This document shows positions 36,139-46,053 of a stretch of DNA of 64,000 nt, in pieces. The number at the start of each line of letters is the position of its first letter. Position 1 is the first letter of the stretch. The notes under the pieces were generated by a model. The model was not told the origin of the DNA, searched no databases, and worked only from the letters and a program-made list of their open reading frames with translations. The stretch lies in NCBI GenBank assembly GCA_019358985.1, contig JAHHIJ010000026.1:31242-95241 (forward strand), in the 5' to 3' direction. The stretch is from Tolypothrix brevis GSE-NOS-MK-07-07A. Lineage in GTDB: Bacteria > Cyanobacteriota > Cyanobacteriia > Cyanobacteriales > Nostocaceae. The translations under genes and the position numbers were made by a program.

Positions 36139-37644
36139 ATGAGACACATATTTTTCAGCTTTTTACTTCTTTTTTGGCTAATTTCTGTTCCGAGAAACAC
36201 CTTAGCTGCTGAATATAAGCCAGAATCTTCCCAAAGTCCAAGTTCTGCATTACTGAGCGCGAGCAAGAGCTTTGATAAATCTGCCCGTTTGTTAGTCCAG
36301 CAGCAGATCAACTTGATTGCTCGCATAGAGCAAGCATTATCTCAACCTGATCCGAATCGGATGCGAGCTGTTCGGGGGCAATTAACAATTCAAGTTAAAG
36401 CCGTAGAAGGTTTTCTTAAATACCAGTACAATAGCCCGAAAGCCTTATGTACTCCAACGGATTCTTCTACGAGATTGCCCTTACCTGAAAATTTAACGGT
36501 AGAACAAATACAAATATATTGTTCTTTGTACGCTTCTAGTTCCCAATTGTCAAACCTTGCTCCATTATTAGATAGGTTGTTATCTCGACGGGGAGAGTTG
36601 GCGTTAGTACGAGAGCTACCACTAGTATCTGGGGAACGACAATCAGATCCGGTGCTTTCCATCGCACTCACGCAGTATCCTAACTTGGGAAAACCAGCGA
36701 TACCTTTTTCCACATGGGAAGCGATACCACCAAGTCCACCACAAATAATCGGTAGAACTGCGAAAACAGCCATAGCTGATTATGTACCACCACGGCAACC
36801 TGCGATCGCACCTCCACCAGAAGCGTTGACTACTATAGAAACTGCCAAGCAGCTCTTAAGCGCAGCACAAGCAGCATTTTCCCCGGATATAAAATTTAAC
36901 GATCCGAGGGAAACTTTTACTAAACTTGATCGTTTTGCCTACGATATCGACCCTCAAGAGCCGCAGATTTACGCAAAGTTTCTCACTTCACCTAATACTG
37001 GTATTTTTCGCGTCTTGCCGCATACAGCTTACAATCGTCCACTGAATACACTCCAGAATCGATTGCAACCTAGCATTAGCGATCGCTATCCTTTTCCGTC
37101 CTTGGGTGAGGCTAAAGGCGGATTTACCCCTAGTTTAGCACTTATGATGGTTGGCGATAACTTTGGGTTAAAGCAACAAGGACTAAATTACAACTTTATG
37201 GTGAACGTCGGCGATATCCCCTTAGAAAAATTGGATGCAAGCTTGAAAAATGTTTCACCGCAAACGCGAGAATTTTTTCTGAACTATCAGCCTCCCAAGC
37301 AATTGCAGGCACTGCAAGTAGAGCAACGGCGGTTTTTGAGCCAGAAAAACCAGAACTTGAATCATCAAATAATTTTAGCTGATGCTTCATCAGAATTGAA
37401 CCGTACTTATTTAGTGCGATCGCTACAGTTCCAATTACCAGAGATAATTGTAAGTGGTCAGCCTCTAACCCCAATCCAGCGACGCCACCTTGACCAATTA
37501 CAACAAATGCACAGCAGTGACATCATTTTCGCATTCCGTCCGGTTCGTCGGCGTTCTGATGGCAGCTACACAGTTCTCTGGCGAATTCTCAATCAGTTAC
37601 CCGCACCGCAAATTGAAGATTTAGAGAACTACATCAAATTTTAA
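36139..37644 (+). CDS. Exported cyanobacterial protein of unknown function
   Basis: 501 residues. Signal peptide about residues 1-23 (FFSFLLLFWLISVPRNTLA). A helical N-terminal half (QQINLIARIEQALSQPDPNR) is followed by a proline-rich linker near 215-235 and a C-terminal half with GFTPSLALMMVGDNFG and LNYNFMVNVGDIPLEKLD. I do not recognise a named domain. Divergent from sasA across 145 bp. The protein is likely periplasmic or envelope-associated; function not assigned. Confidence 0.8.
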   Translation: MRHIFFSFLLLFWLISVPRNTLAAEYKPESSQSPSSALLSASKSFDKSARLLVQQQINLIARIEQALSQPDPNRMRAVRGQLTIQVKAVEGFLKYQYNSPKALCTPTDSSTRLPLPENLTVEQIQIYCSLYASSSQLSNLAPLLDRLLSRRGELALVRELPLVSGERQSDPVLSIALTQYPNLGKPAIPFSTWEAIPPSPPQIIGRTAKTAIADYVPPRQPAIAPPPEALTTIETAKQLLSAAQAAFSPDIKFNDPRETFTKLDRFAYDIDPQEPQIYAKFLTSPNTGIFRVLPHTAYNRPLNTLQNRLQPSISDRYPFPSLGEAKGGFTPSLALMMVGDNFGLKQQGLNYNFMVNVGDIPLEKLDASLKNVSPQTREFFLNYQPPKQLQALQVEQRRFLSQKNQNLNHQIILADASSELNRTYLVRSLQFQLPEIIVSGQPLTPIQRRHLDQLQQMHSSDIIFAFRPVRRRSDGSYTVLWRILNQLPAPQIEDLENYIKF

Positions 37645-37670
37645 CCTACCTACGTAGCTTTTTCATTTTA

Positions 37671-37696
37671 AGTCCGCGCAGGCGGACTTCGTTTGT
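37671..37696 (+). terminator. Hairpin terminator
   Basis: AGTCCGC, loop GCAG, GCGGACT, then TCGTTTGTTT, 26 bp after the stop of the exported protein gene. Confidence 0.75.
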
Positions 37697-37809
37697 TTAG
37701 CCGCGACTTCAGTCGTCGGGTCATCTTTTGAAAGCGAAAATGTTACTTTAGCAGCATCTACGGGAACACTCTAACTATAACTATCCCTATCGCTACAGTT
37801 TACCTAAAT

Positions 37810-38928
37810 ATGAAAATATTAATTCAACACCGTCATAATGAAAACGAAATTAGTGGTGTTTTAACTTATATTAAATCGATTATTCCCGAACTCGAAGCCA
37901 GAGGAATCGAAGTCAAAACTATATCTACAAAACAAGACAATATCGCCAAATGGTTTAGTTATATTGCTTCGGCAGATATAGTCCACATGAATTCAAATGA
38001 CTTATCTTTTACCTTGCTATGTAAAGCTTTGCAGAAAAAGATAATTATTAAATACCATTATTGTCTTTATCAATCTACTCATACTATTTACGAGCCGATG
38101 AAGTTAGCACAACGGCTGAAAACCGAATTTAAACAAACATTACCCAAAGCTAACTACCCATTGAAGTGGAAATTACACACTTTTGTCAAATGGACACGCC
38201 TATTAACTCGTCTTTCTACTGCACTATTAGCCGATTCTCATACAGCTTGCAGCAATTTTTTGGGAGAATCTTCTGCCTTTCCTTGGTCAGTCCATACTAT
38301 ATATAATCCGATTGAAATCAAGTCAAAAAACCAACTAAAAACTAAAGAAAATTTATCTCATCCATATAAATTTATTTTTGTCGGCAGATTAGCTACAGAC
38401 AAAGGCGTAGATATTTTATTAAAAGCAGCGCGTATTTTACAAGATGAAAATAAAGAATTTCAAATTATCATAATTGGCGATGGCGGACAATCTCAGGAAT
38501 TAAAACAACTAACATCTGATTTAGAAATTGCCAACAAAGTTAATTTTTTAGGTAAACTTCCTCAAAAAGAAGTACTTCTAAAAGTTCAAGATGCTTTGGC
38601 TTTAATTGCTCCTTCTCGTTGGCAAGATCCAGCACCTTATGTAGTGCAAGAAGCCTCTAGCGTTCAAACCTGCTCCATTGTCTCAAAAATGGGAGGATTG
38701 CCCGAAGTCGCAGGAGCGCACAGCCTATTTTTTGAGAATGAAGATGTAGAAGGATTAGCCAAATGTATGGGATACTGTTTAGATAATCTGGATGAAGCAA
38801 TTAACCGGGGTTTCCAGTCTAGCCAATACGTTGCGGAAAAGTTTTCGGCAGGACGTGCTGTTACTCGACTCCTGGAAATTTGCCGTGAACTTACTCCCAA
38901 GGCATTGGTAACAAAATCTGATACTTAG
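37810..38928 (+). CDS. Glycosyltransferase family 4 (GT-B) protein
   Basis: 372 residues. The N-terminal half has HRHNENEISGVLTYIKSIIPELE and ADIVHMNSNDLSF; the C-terminal half has the GT4 blocks YKFIFVGRLATDKGVDILLKAA, IIIGDGGQSQELKQL and PYVVQEASSVQTCSIVSKMGGLPEV (with the EASS acidic site). Retaining transferases of this type add sugars from nucleotide-sugar donors to polysaccharides or lipids; the acceptor is not predictable. It is followed by a tandem repeat and the SLH protein gene. Confidence 0.87.
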   Translation: MKILIQHRHNENEISGVLTYIKSIIPELEARGIEVKTISTKQDNIAKWFSYIASADIVHMNSNDLSFTLLCKALQKKIIIKYHYCLYQSTHTIYEPMKLAQRLKTEFKQTLPKANYPLKWKLHTFVKWTRLLTRLSTALLADSHTACSNFLGESSAFPWSVHTIYNPIEIKSKNQLKTKENLSHPYKFIFVGRLATDKGVDILLKAARILQDENKEFQIIIIGDGGQSQELKQLTSDLEIANKVNFLGKLPQKEVLLKVQDALALIAPSRWQDPAPYVVQEASSVQTCSIVSKMGGLPEVAGAHSLFFENEDVEGLAKCMGYCLDNLDEAINRGFQSSQYVAEKFSAGRAVTRLLEICRELTPKALVTKSDT

Positions 38929-38935
38929 ATAGATA

Positions 38936-39131
38936 TCGACCGAATTTAATTATGAGTTGCCCGAAACCCTTGATTTAGATGTAGCATTGCTACGTCTCTA
39001 CGTCTAAGGCTACCAGATGTCTAATAAATTCTCGACCGAATTTAATTATGAGTTGCCCGAAACCCTTGATTAGACGTAGCAGTGCTACGTCTCTACGTCT
39101 AAGGCTACCAGATGTCTAATAAATTCTCGAC
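38936..39131. repeat. Tandem duplication (period about 96 bp) with palindromes
   Basis: Two units starting TCGACCGAATTTAATTATG with TTGCCCGAAACCCTTGATT, a constant-arm palindrome (cores TAGCATTGCTA and TAGCAGTGCTA) and CTAAGGCTACCAGATGTCTA. A partial relative is at 26497-26563. It lies upstream of the SLH gene start. Confidence 0.92.
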
Positions 39132-39175
39132 AGTCTGCGCTAGTGTAGGAATTGACACTTGTTTTGTAATTTCCT

Positions 39176-40543
39176 GTGGTGCTTTGTAAACGTCCAACTG
39201 TATTTCTGAGTTTGGCTGTTTTACTCTCGTCGTTAACAGCTTGTGCTAACAGTCCTGTTGCCAAAAATCTTCAGGACTCTTTGGCAGCAGATCCCAGACT
39301 GGAAAATAACTCTGTTATTTTTGGCAAAGCGAAGCAAACCGAACCGCAACAACTTCCCGAACCAACAGTTAAGTTACCTGCTGATTTTCCCGCTACTATT
39401 CCGCTTTATACCAATGCCCAACTACAAGAAGTTACACCCTCAAGCAATGGTGCATCAACTCGTTGGCTGAGTTCTGACCCCAGTAACATAATTGAAGACT
39501 TTTATCGCAATCAATTTCAGGCAAATAATTGGCAGATTTTACAACAACCTACAGACCAACAGGCTAATGTTTTTACAGCCCAGGGGAATGATTTACAAAT
39601 TAAAGTTTCCATACAGCCGAAATCAGTCACCAACCCAGCACCGAATCAACCCCAGACAAATACTGAATTATTGATTTCCTATGAAGGTAATGTCACAGCA
39701 ACGGCACAACCTACACCAACAATAACACCTAGCGAAACTAATAATAACGTTCCTCAAACTGGTGATTCACAGTTTATTGGACCTGTGCCACCTGTAAATG
39801 TAGCATCACAGCCAGCAAGTACGCCAGAGAATAATAATACAACGTCAGAATTTAGCGATTTAAATAAAGTACCGCCAGAATTGCGGCAACACATCGAAGA
39901 TTTGGCAGCATTGGGCGTTTTGTCTGTACAATCAAATGTAGCTAAAAGCAATACCGCGACAAATCAGTTTGAACCGAATAAAATCATTACTCGCAAAGAA
40001 TATGCTCGTTGGTTAGTAGCGGCGAATAATGCGATGTATGCTAATAATCCAGCGAAACAGATTCGTTTGGCATCGGAAAGCGCACAATCAGCTTTTAGTG
40101 ATGTGTCGAAAACTAATCCTGATTTTGGACAAATTCAAGGTTTAGCGGAAGCTGGTTTGATTCCAAGTCCTTTGTCTGGAGATTCTGTAGAAGTTTTATT
40201 CCGTCCTGATGCACCTTTGACGCGGGAACAGTTGATTTTGTGGAAATTACCCCTAGATACCCGTCAAGCTTTACCAGGGGCAAATTTAGACGCGGTGAAG
40301 CAAACTTGGGGTTTTCAGGATGTGGGGAAAATTGACCCGAAAGCTTTACGCGCTGTGTTGGCAGATTTTCAAAATGGCGAACAATCGAATATTCGGCGGG
40401 TATTTGGTTATACGACGCTGTTTCAACCTAAAAAGCCGGTGACACGGGCTGAAGCGGCAGCGGCTTTGTGGTATTTTGGTACTCAGGGTGAAGGAGTATC
40501 GGCGAGTGATGCGTTGAAATTAAAGCGATCGCCTCAGCAATAG
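39176..40543 (+). CDS. SLH-domain lipoprotein
   Basis: 455 residues. A lipoprotein signal with lipobox LTAC (Cys about 23). Residues about 60-165 form a domain with TIPLYTNAQLQEVTPSSNGAS, followed by a low-complexity Thr/Pro/Asn linker. Two or three S-layer-homology segments occur in about 235-440 (ITRKEYARWLVAANNAMY, FSDVSKTNPDFGQIQGLAEAGLIP, VTRAEAAAALWYFG). Lipid-anchored and probably bound to peptidoglycan or the cell wall. Start: GTG at 39176, with a second GTG at 39179; no ATG is nearby. A hairpin terminator follows. Confidence 0.85.
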   Translation: MVLCKRPTVFLSLAVLLSSLTACANSPVAKNLQDSLAADPRLENNSVIFGKAKQTEPQQLPEPTVKLPADFPATIPLYTNAQLQEVTPSSNGASTRWLSSDPSNIIEDFYRNQFQANNWQILQQPTDQQANVFTAQGNDLQIKVSIQPKSVTNPAPNQPQTNTELLISYEGNVTATAQPTPTITPSETNNNVPQTGDSQFIGPVPPVNVASQPASTPENNNTTSEFSDLNKVPPELRQHIEDLAALGVLSVQSNVAKSNTATNQFEPNKIITRKEYARWLVAANNAMYANNPAKQIRLASESAQSAFSDVSKTNPDFGQIQGLAEAGLIPSPLSGDSVEVLFRPDAPLTREQLILWKLPLDTRQALPGANLDAVKQTWGFQDVGKIDPKALRAVLADFQNGEQSNIRRVFGYTTLFQPKKPVTRAEAAAALWYFGTQGEGVSASDALKLKRSPQQ

Positions 40544-40550
40544 CAATCTT

Positions 40551-40576
40551 AAAGTGGGCAAAACACTGCCCGCTTT
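40551..40576 (+). terminator. Hairpin terminator after the SLH gene
   Basis: AAAGTGGGCA and TGCCCGCTTT arms with a G-T pair, starting 7 bases after the stop codon; no strong T-run. Confidence 0.65.
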
Positions 40577-40789
40577 ACAATTACTTTACAAAATAGTTCT
40601 AATTTATAAAAAACACTTAAAGATAAACCTGAGTAATAATTCTATTTACCATGTTAGAGGGTATTCTGTAAAGGGATAGTGAGGGTGAAACTACGCAAAC
40701 TCATCTGATGCTGAACATCGAAGAAATACACACTTTAATTTAATCGTTGTTTTTTTTAGTTTTTTCCAGTTACAAAATATTAAATAATC

Positions 40790-41851
40790 ATGAAAAAAGA
40801 ACTTGTAGCTACAGGATTTATAGTTTTCTGTTTCACTTTACCGCAAAGAGCGATCGCTGCCAAGTTTGATGCGCTTTATGTATTCGGTGATAGCATCTCT
40901 GATACAGGCAATACTTTCACCGCTACACAAGGACAAATACCCGTCCCTAGAGTCAATAATTCCAACCGTCCGGCTTATTTTCAGGGACGTTTTTCTAATG
41001 GTCCAATTTGGGTAGATTATTTCGGTTCGCAGATAAATCAACCAGGATTAACACCCACACCTTTTGTTACTCTCCTAGCCAATCCGAATATTGTTCCTAC
41101 AGATGGCGTTAATTTCGCTTTCGGTGGTGCCCAAACAGGTATAGCTAGTTCTTTTCCCGGTTTTCAAGATAACATACCCGGAGTGCTGGGGCAAGTTGGT
41201 TTATTGAGGCAAAATTTGCCAGTTGATCCAAATGCTCTTTACTCTGTATTTGGTGGCGGAAATGATTATTTCGCAGGTAACACAAATGTTAATCAAGTAA
41301 TTCAGAATTTAACTAATTCAATCGGCTCTCTGGCTCAAGGAGGAGCGAAAAATTTCCTAGTATTTAACTTACCTGATTTGGGCGAAAGTCCTTTTGGAAA
41401 AAGCTTAGGTTTTTCCGATCAATTAAATCAATTGACACAAGTCCACAATCAGCAATTAGCATCAGCTATCAGCAGCCTTCGCACCAGCAACCCAGATTTA
41501 AATATCTATTCTGTTGACATTAATACCCTCTTTAATACAGTCAGAGCTACTCCATCTCAATTTGGTTTTAAGGATGTAACAACTGCTTGTGTAACAGGTA
41601 ACTTTCAGCAAGTCACAAATATCTGTAATAATCCAGATGATTTCTTATTCTTTGATGATATCCATTCCTCCTCACGCTTTCAGAACTTAATCGCACAAAC
41701 AGCACTGGCAGCAGTTAATGGTAAAACTATTCCCGAACCTTCGGCAGCGTTGGGGATGTTAGCGCTTGGTGCTTTGAGTGCAGTGGGAATGCTGAAGCGG
41801 AAAGTAAAATCAACAAGTGGAGTTGTTGAGGCAGCATCTAAAATCAGATAA
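40790..41851 (+). CDS. GDSL/SGNH esterase with PEP-CTERM anchor
   Basis: 353 residues. Signal peptide about 1-23 (GFIVFCFTLPQRAIAA). SGNH blocks: LYVFGDSISDTGNTF (catalytic Ser), GGGNDYF (block III), and FFDDIHSSSRF carrying the Asp and His of the triad. The C-terminus IPEPSAALGMLALGALSAVGMLKRK is a PEP-CTERM-type sorting signal: PEP motif, hydrophobic helix, basic end, with about 18 further residues. Secreted or cell-surface lipase/esterase; substrate unknown. It stands alone between a terminator and a convergent kinase gene. Confidence 0.88.
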   Translation: MKKELVATGFIVFCFTLPQRAIAAKFDALYVFGDSISDTGNTFTATQGQIPVPRVNNSNRPAYFQGRFSNGPIWVDYFGSQINQPGLTPTPFVTLLANPNIVPTDGVNFAFGGAQTGIASSFPGFQDNIPGVLGQVGLLRQNLPVDPNALYSVFGGGNDYFAGNTNVNQVIQNLTNSIGSLAQGGAKNFLVFNLPDLGESPFGKSLGFSDQLNQLTQVHNQQLASAISSLRTSNPDLNIYSVDINTLFNTVRATPSQFGFKDVTTACVTGNFQQVTNICNNPDDFLFFDDIHSSSRFQNLIAQTALAAVNGKTIPEPSAALGMLALGALSAVGMLKRKVKSTSGVVEAASKIR

Positions 41852-41954
41852 ATACTTCATTTTTGGCATTGGTTAATGAAAGGACTGAAGAGGTTGCGCT
41901 TTATTCATTCATTCGCCCCTCCCTCAGGCTGGAAGCCGCTGGCTCTACGAGCAA

Positions 41955-41972
41955 AGCCCGCCTACGCGGGCT
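41955..41972. terminator. Hairpin between convergent genes
   Basis: AGCCCGC, loop CTAC, GCGGGCT; no T-run. It may serve the esterase and kinase genes from either side. Confidence 0.5.
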
Positions 41973-42005
41973 AATTAAATGTATCTTCATACAGAAACGG
42001 TATTA

Positions 42006-43394
42006 TTACGAATCTCGCGTAATCGGTATATTTAACCAATCGCTTAATTCATGGGCTAGCCATTCGAGTTCAACTTCAGATTTGACAATACCATTATTAA
42101 TACCTATTTCATACTTCTGGACTCCTGCCCAAATATCTAATTGTGCCGACACTTGAAAGCGGTTTCCTTCTGAGTCTTTAGTAAAGTGATTGGAAGTGTA
42201 AACCAACTTAGTAATATCTTGTGTTAGCGATGGACGCTGATAAAATTTAAATCCAAATATCTTGGTTGTGAAGGCAATTTGCTGCTTTGTCAAACAAAAT
42301 CCGGTACTTTTGAATAAAGGGAACAATAGCAAAGATGCAAGATGAAAGCCAGCACCCCAAAAAGGAAGGGAGAATAAGCCAAAGATAACATTGATAGGAA
42401 TTGGAGCGGCAAGAGCGGCAGTTGTCCAAAAAAAGATAAATGAATTCCAAGCAAGAGCAAATAAACCTGTAAACACCATCGATGACTGAAAGCCAGCCGG
42501 CGGAACGAGAATTAACAGTGAATCTCTATCTTTAGTAAGTTGAATTTTACTACCATTTGGTTTAGCAAAAGCTAAAGCACTAATTCTTGGTTGTGAATCA
42601 TCCAAAGCTGCAAGTGCAACAGTCGCAGAATTTAAACGCTTTTCTAAACTCGGTTCAATCATCCACCGCAACCAATCAGTAAAGGCGGGACTGAGATTAG
42701 CGATATGCTCAAAAGATATGCGAAAATCATGAATGGGTAAATCTGCTGGGTGAGTCCCCGTAACCAAATAAATTAACGTTGCACCTAAACTATAAAGGTC
42801 AGAAGCGCACGTTGTGCGATCGCCAAATTGTTCAGGTGGCATATAACCGTATGTTCCTACCACAGTCCGAGTTCCGCTTTCTTTAGCAACAGTCTGTACC
42901 GAGCCAAAATCTACAAGGTAGACAATACCAGCACTATTACTAGCACGAGCGCCCAATAAAATATTACTAGGCTTAATATCGCGGTGAATTACTCTTGGAT
43001 GCAAAGAGTGCAAGTAAATCAGAATCTCTAAAAGCTTTTGAGCAATTTCTTTTACTTGGGCTTCCGTAAAACTACGTCCTGCTTTTAAATGTTGCTCTAA
43101 AGTTTGTGCCGGAATATAAGACTGTACTAAAGCAAACCCTTTAATAGAAGGTGAATTTACCTCAAAATAGTCTAGATAGCGAGGAATACAGGGATGAGAC
43201 AACGATTTTAACGTTTCGGCTTCGCGTTCAAACAACTTGAGATCGTCCCATTGAAAATCACTGTTAAAAGAAAGTAACTTGATTACAACTAATTCCTCAG
43301 TTTCCAAATTACGGGCTAAAAGCGATCGCCGTCCCGCCTTTTTTCCTAATTGTTGCTGAATTTGATAGCGATCGCCTAATATTTGACCATTCAT
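42006..43394 (-). CDS. Serine/threonine protein kinase, membrane-anchored
   Basis: 462 residues. Hanks-type kinase domain about 1-270: YQIQQQLGKKAGRRSLLA (nucleotide loop), VIKLL (Lys), VIHRDIKPSNILLG (catalytic loop), YLVDFGSVQT (DFG), GTYGYMPPEQF. A C-terminal part follows with two membrane segments about 315-370 (VFTGLFALAWNSFIFFWTTAALA and VIFGLFSLPFWGAGFHLASLLLF) and a soluble tail (about 375-462). The DFG and HRD residues are intact, so activity is expected. Target unknown. The ATG at 43394 begins MNGQILGDRYQI. Confidence 0.9.
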   Translation of the reverse strand: MNGQILGDRYQIQQQLGKKAGRRSLLARNLETEELVVIKLLSFNSDFQWDDLKLFEREAETLKSLSHPCIPRYLDYFEVNSPSIKGFALVQSYIPAQTLEQHLKAGRSFTEAQVKEIAQKLLEILIYLHSLHPRVIHRDIKPSNILLGARASNSAGIVYLVDFGSVQTVAKESGTRTVVGTYGYMPPEQFGDRTTCASDLYSLGATLIYLVTGTHPADLPIHDFRISFEHIANLSPAFTDWLRWMIEPSLEKRLNSATVALAALDDSQPRISALAFAKPNGSKIQLTKDRDSLLILVPPAGFQSSMVFTGLFALAWNSFIFFWTTAALAAPIPINVIFGLFSLPFWGAGFHLASLLLFPLFKSTGFCLTKQQIAFTTKIFGFKFYQRPSLTQDITKLVYTSNHFTKDSEGNRFQVSAQLDIWAGVQKYEIGINNGIVKSEVELEWLAHELSDWLNIPITRDS

Positions 43395-43524
43395 GACAAA
43401 AAAGAAGGTAAAGGGCTTTAATGACGGGAAAAGGTTAAAGGAAAGAAAAGAAAGTTTTTTTATTCCCTTCCCCCTTTCCCTGCCCCTTTCCTTTCCCCTT
43501 TTAATTTAATTGTAGAATCCTACT

Positions 43525-44127
43525 ATGCCCTCCCAACTTTGGCCCTACATTACTGCTGGTATTCCCGATGAGTTGTTTGAGAGCTTACCCGGAATTCCTC
43601 TTTCACAGCGCGAAATTCGGCTGTTGTTGATAGCTCAACTGCGCCTTTTACCCAATTCAGTGTTGTGGGATATTGGCGCGGGAACAGGTACAATTCCGGT
43701 AGAAGTTGGTCTGTTGTGTCCTGAGGGGCAGATTATCGCTGTAGAACGAGATGAAGAGGTAGCCAACTTGATTCGACGCAACTGCGATCGCTTTGAAGTG
43801 AAAAATGTTGAAGTCATTGAAGGTAATGCTCCAGAGTGTTTGCATAATTTGAAAGAGAAACCTGATCGCGTCTGCATTGAGTCTGGACGTTTCATCCAAG
43901 AAATTTTGCCAGCAGTTTGGAATTATTTACCATCATCCGGTCGAGTTGTCGCCACAGCTGCTAGTCTAGAAACTCTGTATGCTATTTCTCAAAGCTTTTC
44001 TCAACTCCAAGCTCGGAATGTTGAAGTTGTCCAATCGGCAATAAATCGCTTAGAAACACGCGGCTATTCCCAAACTTTTGCTGCCGTCGATCCCATTTTT
44101 ATCCTCAGTGGTGAGAAACTAGACTAA
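43525..44127 (+). CDS. cbiT: Cobalt-precorrin methyltransferase/decarboxylase subunit CbiT
   Basis: 200 residues. An S-adenosylmethionine-binding fold with LLLIAQLRLLPNSVLWDIGAGTGTIPVEVG and AVERDEEVANLIRRN, as in CbiT (precorrin-6Y C15-methylation and decarboxylation). IPDELFESLPGIPLSQREIR is the CbiT lead-in. It belongs to cobalamin synthesis, like cobN at 7.4 kb, though the two are far apart. It is divergent from the kinase gene, with cdsA 103 bp downstream. Confidence 0.9.
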   Translation: MPSQLWPYITAGIPDELFESLPGIPLSQREIRLLLIAQLRLLPNSVLWDIGAGTGTIPVEVGLLCPEGQIIAVERDEEVANLIRRNCDRFEVKNVEVIEGNAPECLHNLKEKPDRVCIESGRFIQEILPAVWNYLPSSGRVVATAASLETLYAISQSFSQLQARNVEVVQSAINRLETRGYSQTFAAVDPIFILSGEKLD

Positions 44128-44230
44128 ATCTGAAGGCTGTTCGCTCCGCGTCTCCAAAGGAGAAGGATAAAGGATAAATAATAACCAAACTTCAAACTTC
44201 ATCCTTTTCACTTCACACTTACTTATATCT

Positions 44231-45124
44231 ATGCCTTGGTCTCGAATTATTAGTGGAATTGTAGCGATCGCCGTTGCTTTAGGTGCAACCCTTTTAGGGG
44301 GTTGGTATTTTACTATAATGTTTGCGGTGATTATCTTTTTGGGTCAAAAGGAATATTTTGAGTTAGTACGAAGCAAAGGTATCGTTCCTGCGACTAAAAC
44401 GACTCTTGTTGCCAGCCAAGTTTTGTTAGTGATTTGTACTCTTAATGGCTCTTTAGCTGATGCTGTTACACCATTAGCCGGCACATTTATTTGTTTTTAC
44501 TTATTGTTTCAGCCGAAGATGGCAACGATCGCTGATATTTCCGCTTCGATTATGGGGTTATTTTACACTGGTTATTTGCCGAGTTACTGGGTAAGGTTGC
44601 GGGGAATTGATAGCTCAAGTATCAAAAATCTACCTTTAGGTAGTTACTTACCCCCAGATTGGCTAGATCTTATTCAAAAAGGAAATTTTGATTTATTACC
44701 ACAAGGTTTGACAGCAACAGCGCTGACCTTCCTCTGCATTTGGTCAGCTGACATCGGTGCTTACACTTTCGGCAAATTTTTCGGCAAAACTCCCCTATCT
44801 GATATTAGCCCGAAAAAAACCGTTGAAGGAGCAGTATTTGGCATTGGCGCCAGCGTTCTCGTAGCCGTGGTAGGAGCTTATTTTCTGAATTGGTCAAAAC
44901 CTCCTTTGACTGGTATAGCACTGGGTTTGCTCATTGGGATCGCTAGTCTTTTGGGCGATCTCACCGAATCCATGCTCAAACGCGATGCTGGAGTAAAAGA
45001 TTCAGGGCAATTAATCCCAGGTCATGGCGGCATCTTAGATCGTACTGATAGTTATATTTTTACCGCTCCTTTAGTTTACTACTTCGTCACACTTATATTG
45101 CCATTGTTAGGGACTAGAGGCTAG
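44231..45124 (+). CDS. cdsA: Phosphatidate cytidylyltransferase
   Basis: 297 residues, polytopic (about seven to eight hydrophobic segments). It makes CDP-diacylglycerol from phosphatidate and CTP in the membrane. SADIGAYTFGKFFGKTPL, ISPKKTVEGAVFGI and the signature SLLGDLTESMLKRDAGVKDSG with PGHGGILDRTDS are diagnostic. It follows cbiT on the same strand across 103 bp. Confidence 0.94.
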   Translation: MPWSRIISGIVAIAVALGATLLGGWYFTIMFAVIIFLGQKEYFELVRSKGIVPATKTTLVASQVLLVICTLNGSLADAVTPLAGTFICFYLLFQPKMATIADISASIMGLFYTGYLPSYWVRLRGIDSSSIKNLPLGSYLPPDWLDLIQKGNFDLLPQGLTATALTFLCIWSADIGAYTFGKFFGKTPLSDISPKKTVEGAVFGIGASVLVAVVGAYFLNWSKPPLTGIALGLLIGIASLLGDLTESMLKRDAGVKDSGQLIPGHGGILDRTDSYIFTAPLVYYFVTLILPLLGTRG

Positions 45125-45196
45125 GGGCAATGCCCCATGCCCAATGCTGTCAGGAAAAATCAACAATAATTATTTTAAGTTTTTAATTCTTAATCA

Positions 45197-45910
45197 TTAG
45201 GGATTAACGTTAATCCGTCCGTGACAGACTAATTTACCTGGGATCAGCGTTAATTCTTGGATATCCACATCTGAACCTAGATCCAGATACTGTCCTTGAT
45301 TCACCTCTGTAAGCATCGCTGTGCCGTGTTTTATTTGGATTTGTGACAATTGTAATTCATGAGCGCTGAGTAATTCTAGGCTGACACTCATCTCAATGGT
45401 GGTGGGATTGGTTACATCTGTATGAATTCCGCAAAGTATCAATTTATTCTTCGCAAGAGAAATTGTTTGCCAAGTTGTTGGCTTGGAATTTTGGCTGTGT
45501 TCTGGTAATAGTTTTATCAGTAGATCATTTAAAGCAGTCGCTAATAATTCTGATGAGAGAGAGTCATTAAGATCCTCCTCGTTTAGGATTACCTCCCCAA
45601 GTACTGGTACTGTTTCCAAAAGTCGCAGTGGTTGTCCCTTGAGTAGTGCGCCGATGTTTATCCTTATATTTTCTGCCTTGAGTAAAATTTGTGTCAGATG
45701 GAGACCTTGATAAATTGCATGAGTAGCAAAAATAGATACTCCAGGAATGCGACCAGAAAGAAGTTGCCGATCGCTTGCTTGAATTTCCACATCCAGTTGG
45801 GATATCTGGCTGACTTGCGATCGCAACCACAGCGAGAGTGCTGTTTTTAGTACATTGCTTATGATGCGTATTTTCTGGGGATTTTTGGGTGATGAATTTT
45901 CTTGATGCAT
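45197..45910 (-). CDS. DUF2993 protein
   Basis: 237 residues. VSQISQLDVEIQASDRQLLSGRIPGVSIFATHAIYQGL, then VLGEVILNEEDLNDSL and LVCHGRINVNP, agree with cyanobacterial/actinobacterial DUF2993 proteins, whose role is not known to me. No signal peptide is seen. It is divergent from the pseudouridine synthase gene. Confidence 0.82.
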   Translation of the reverse strand: MHQENSSPKNPQKIRIISNVLKTALSLWLRSQVSQISQLDVEIQASDRQLLSGRIPGVSIFATHAIYQGLHLTQILLKAENIRINIGALLKGQPLRLLETVPVLGEVILNEEDLNDSLSSELLATALNDLLIKLLPEHSQNSKPTTWQTISLAKNKLILCGIHTDVTNPTTIEMSVSLELLSAHELQLSQIQIKHGTAMLTEVNQGQYLDLGSDVDIQELTLIPGKLVCHGRINVNP

Positions 45911-46053
45911 CTAATCAACTTTTTGATAAATATATATATGACAAGCAACTCAGCGCTAAAACAGAATTCAACTGTAACATTTGTGGCTATCACCAAGAAA
46001 GTGCAACTATTATAGATAATTTAATCCTTCCACAAATAATAAGTAATTTCCAC

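Noticed and set aside
45889..46053. N-terminal 55-residue extension of the pseudouridine synthase
   Set aside because: It overlaps the divergent DUF2993 gene start and has no resemblance to the S4 domain, which begins at the internal ATG.
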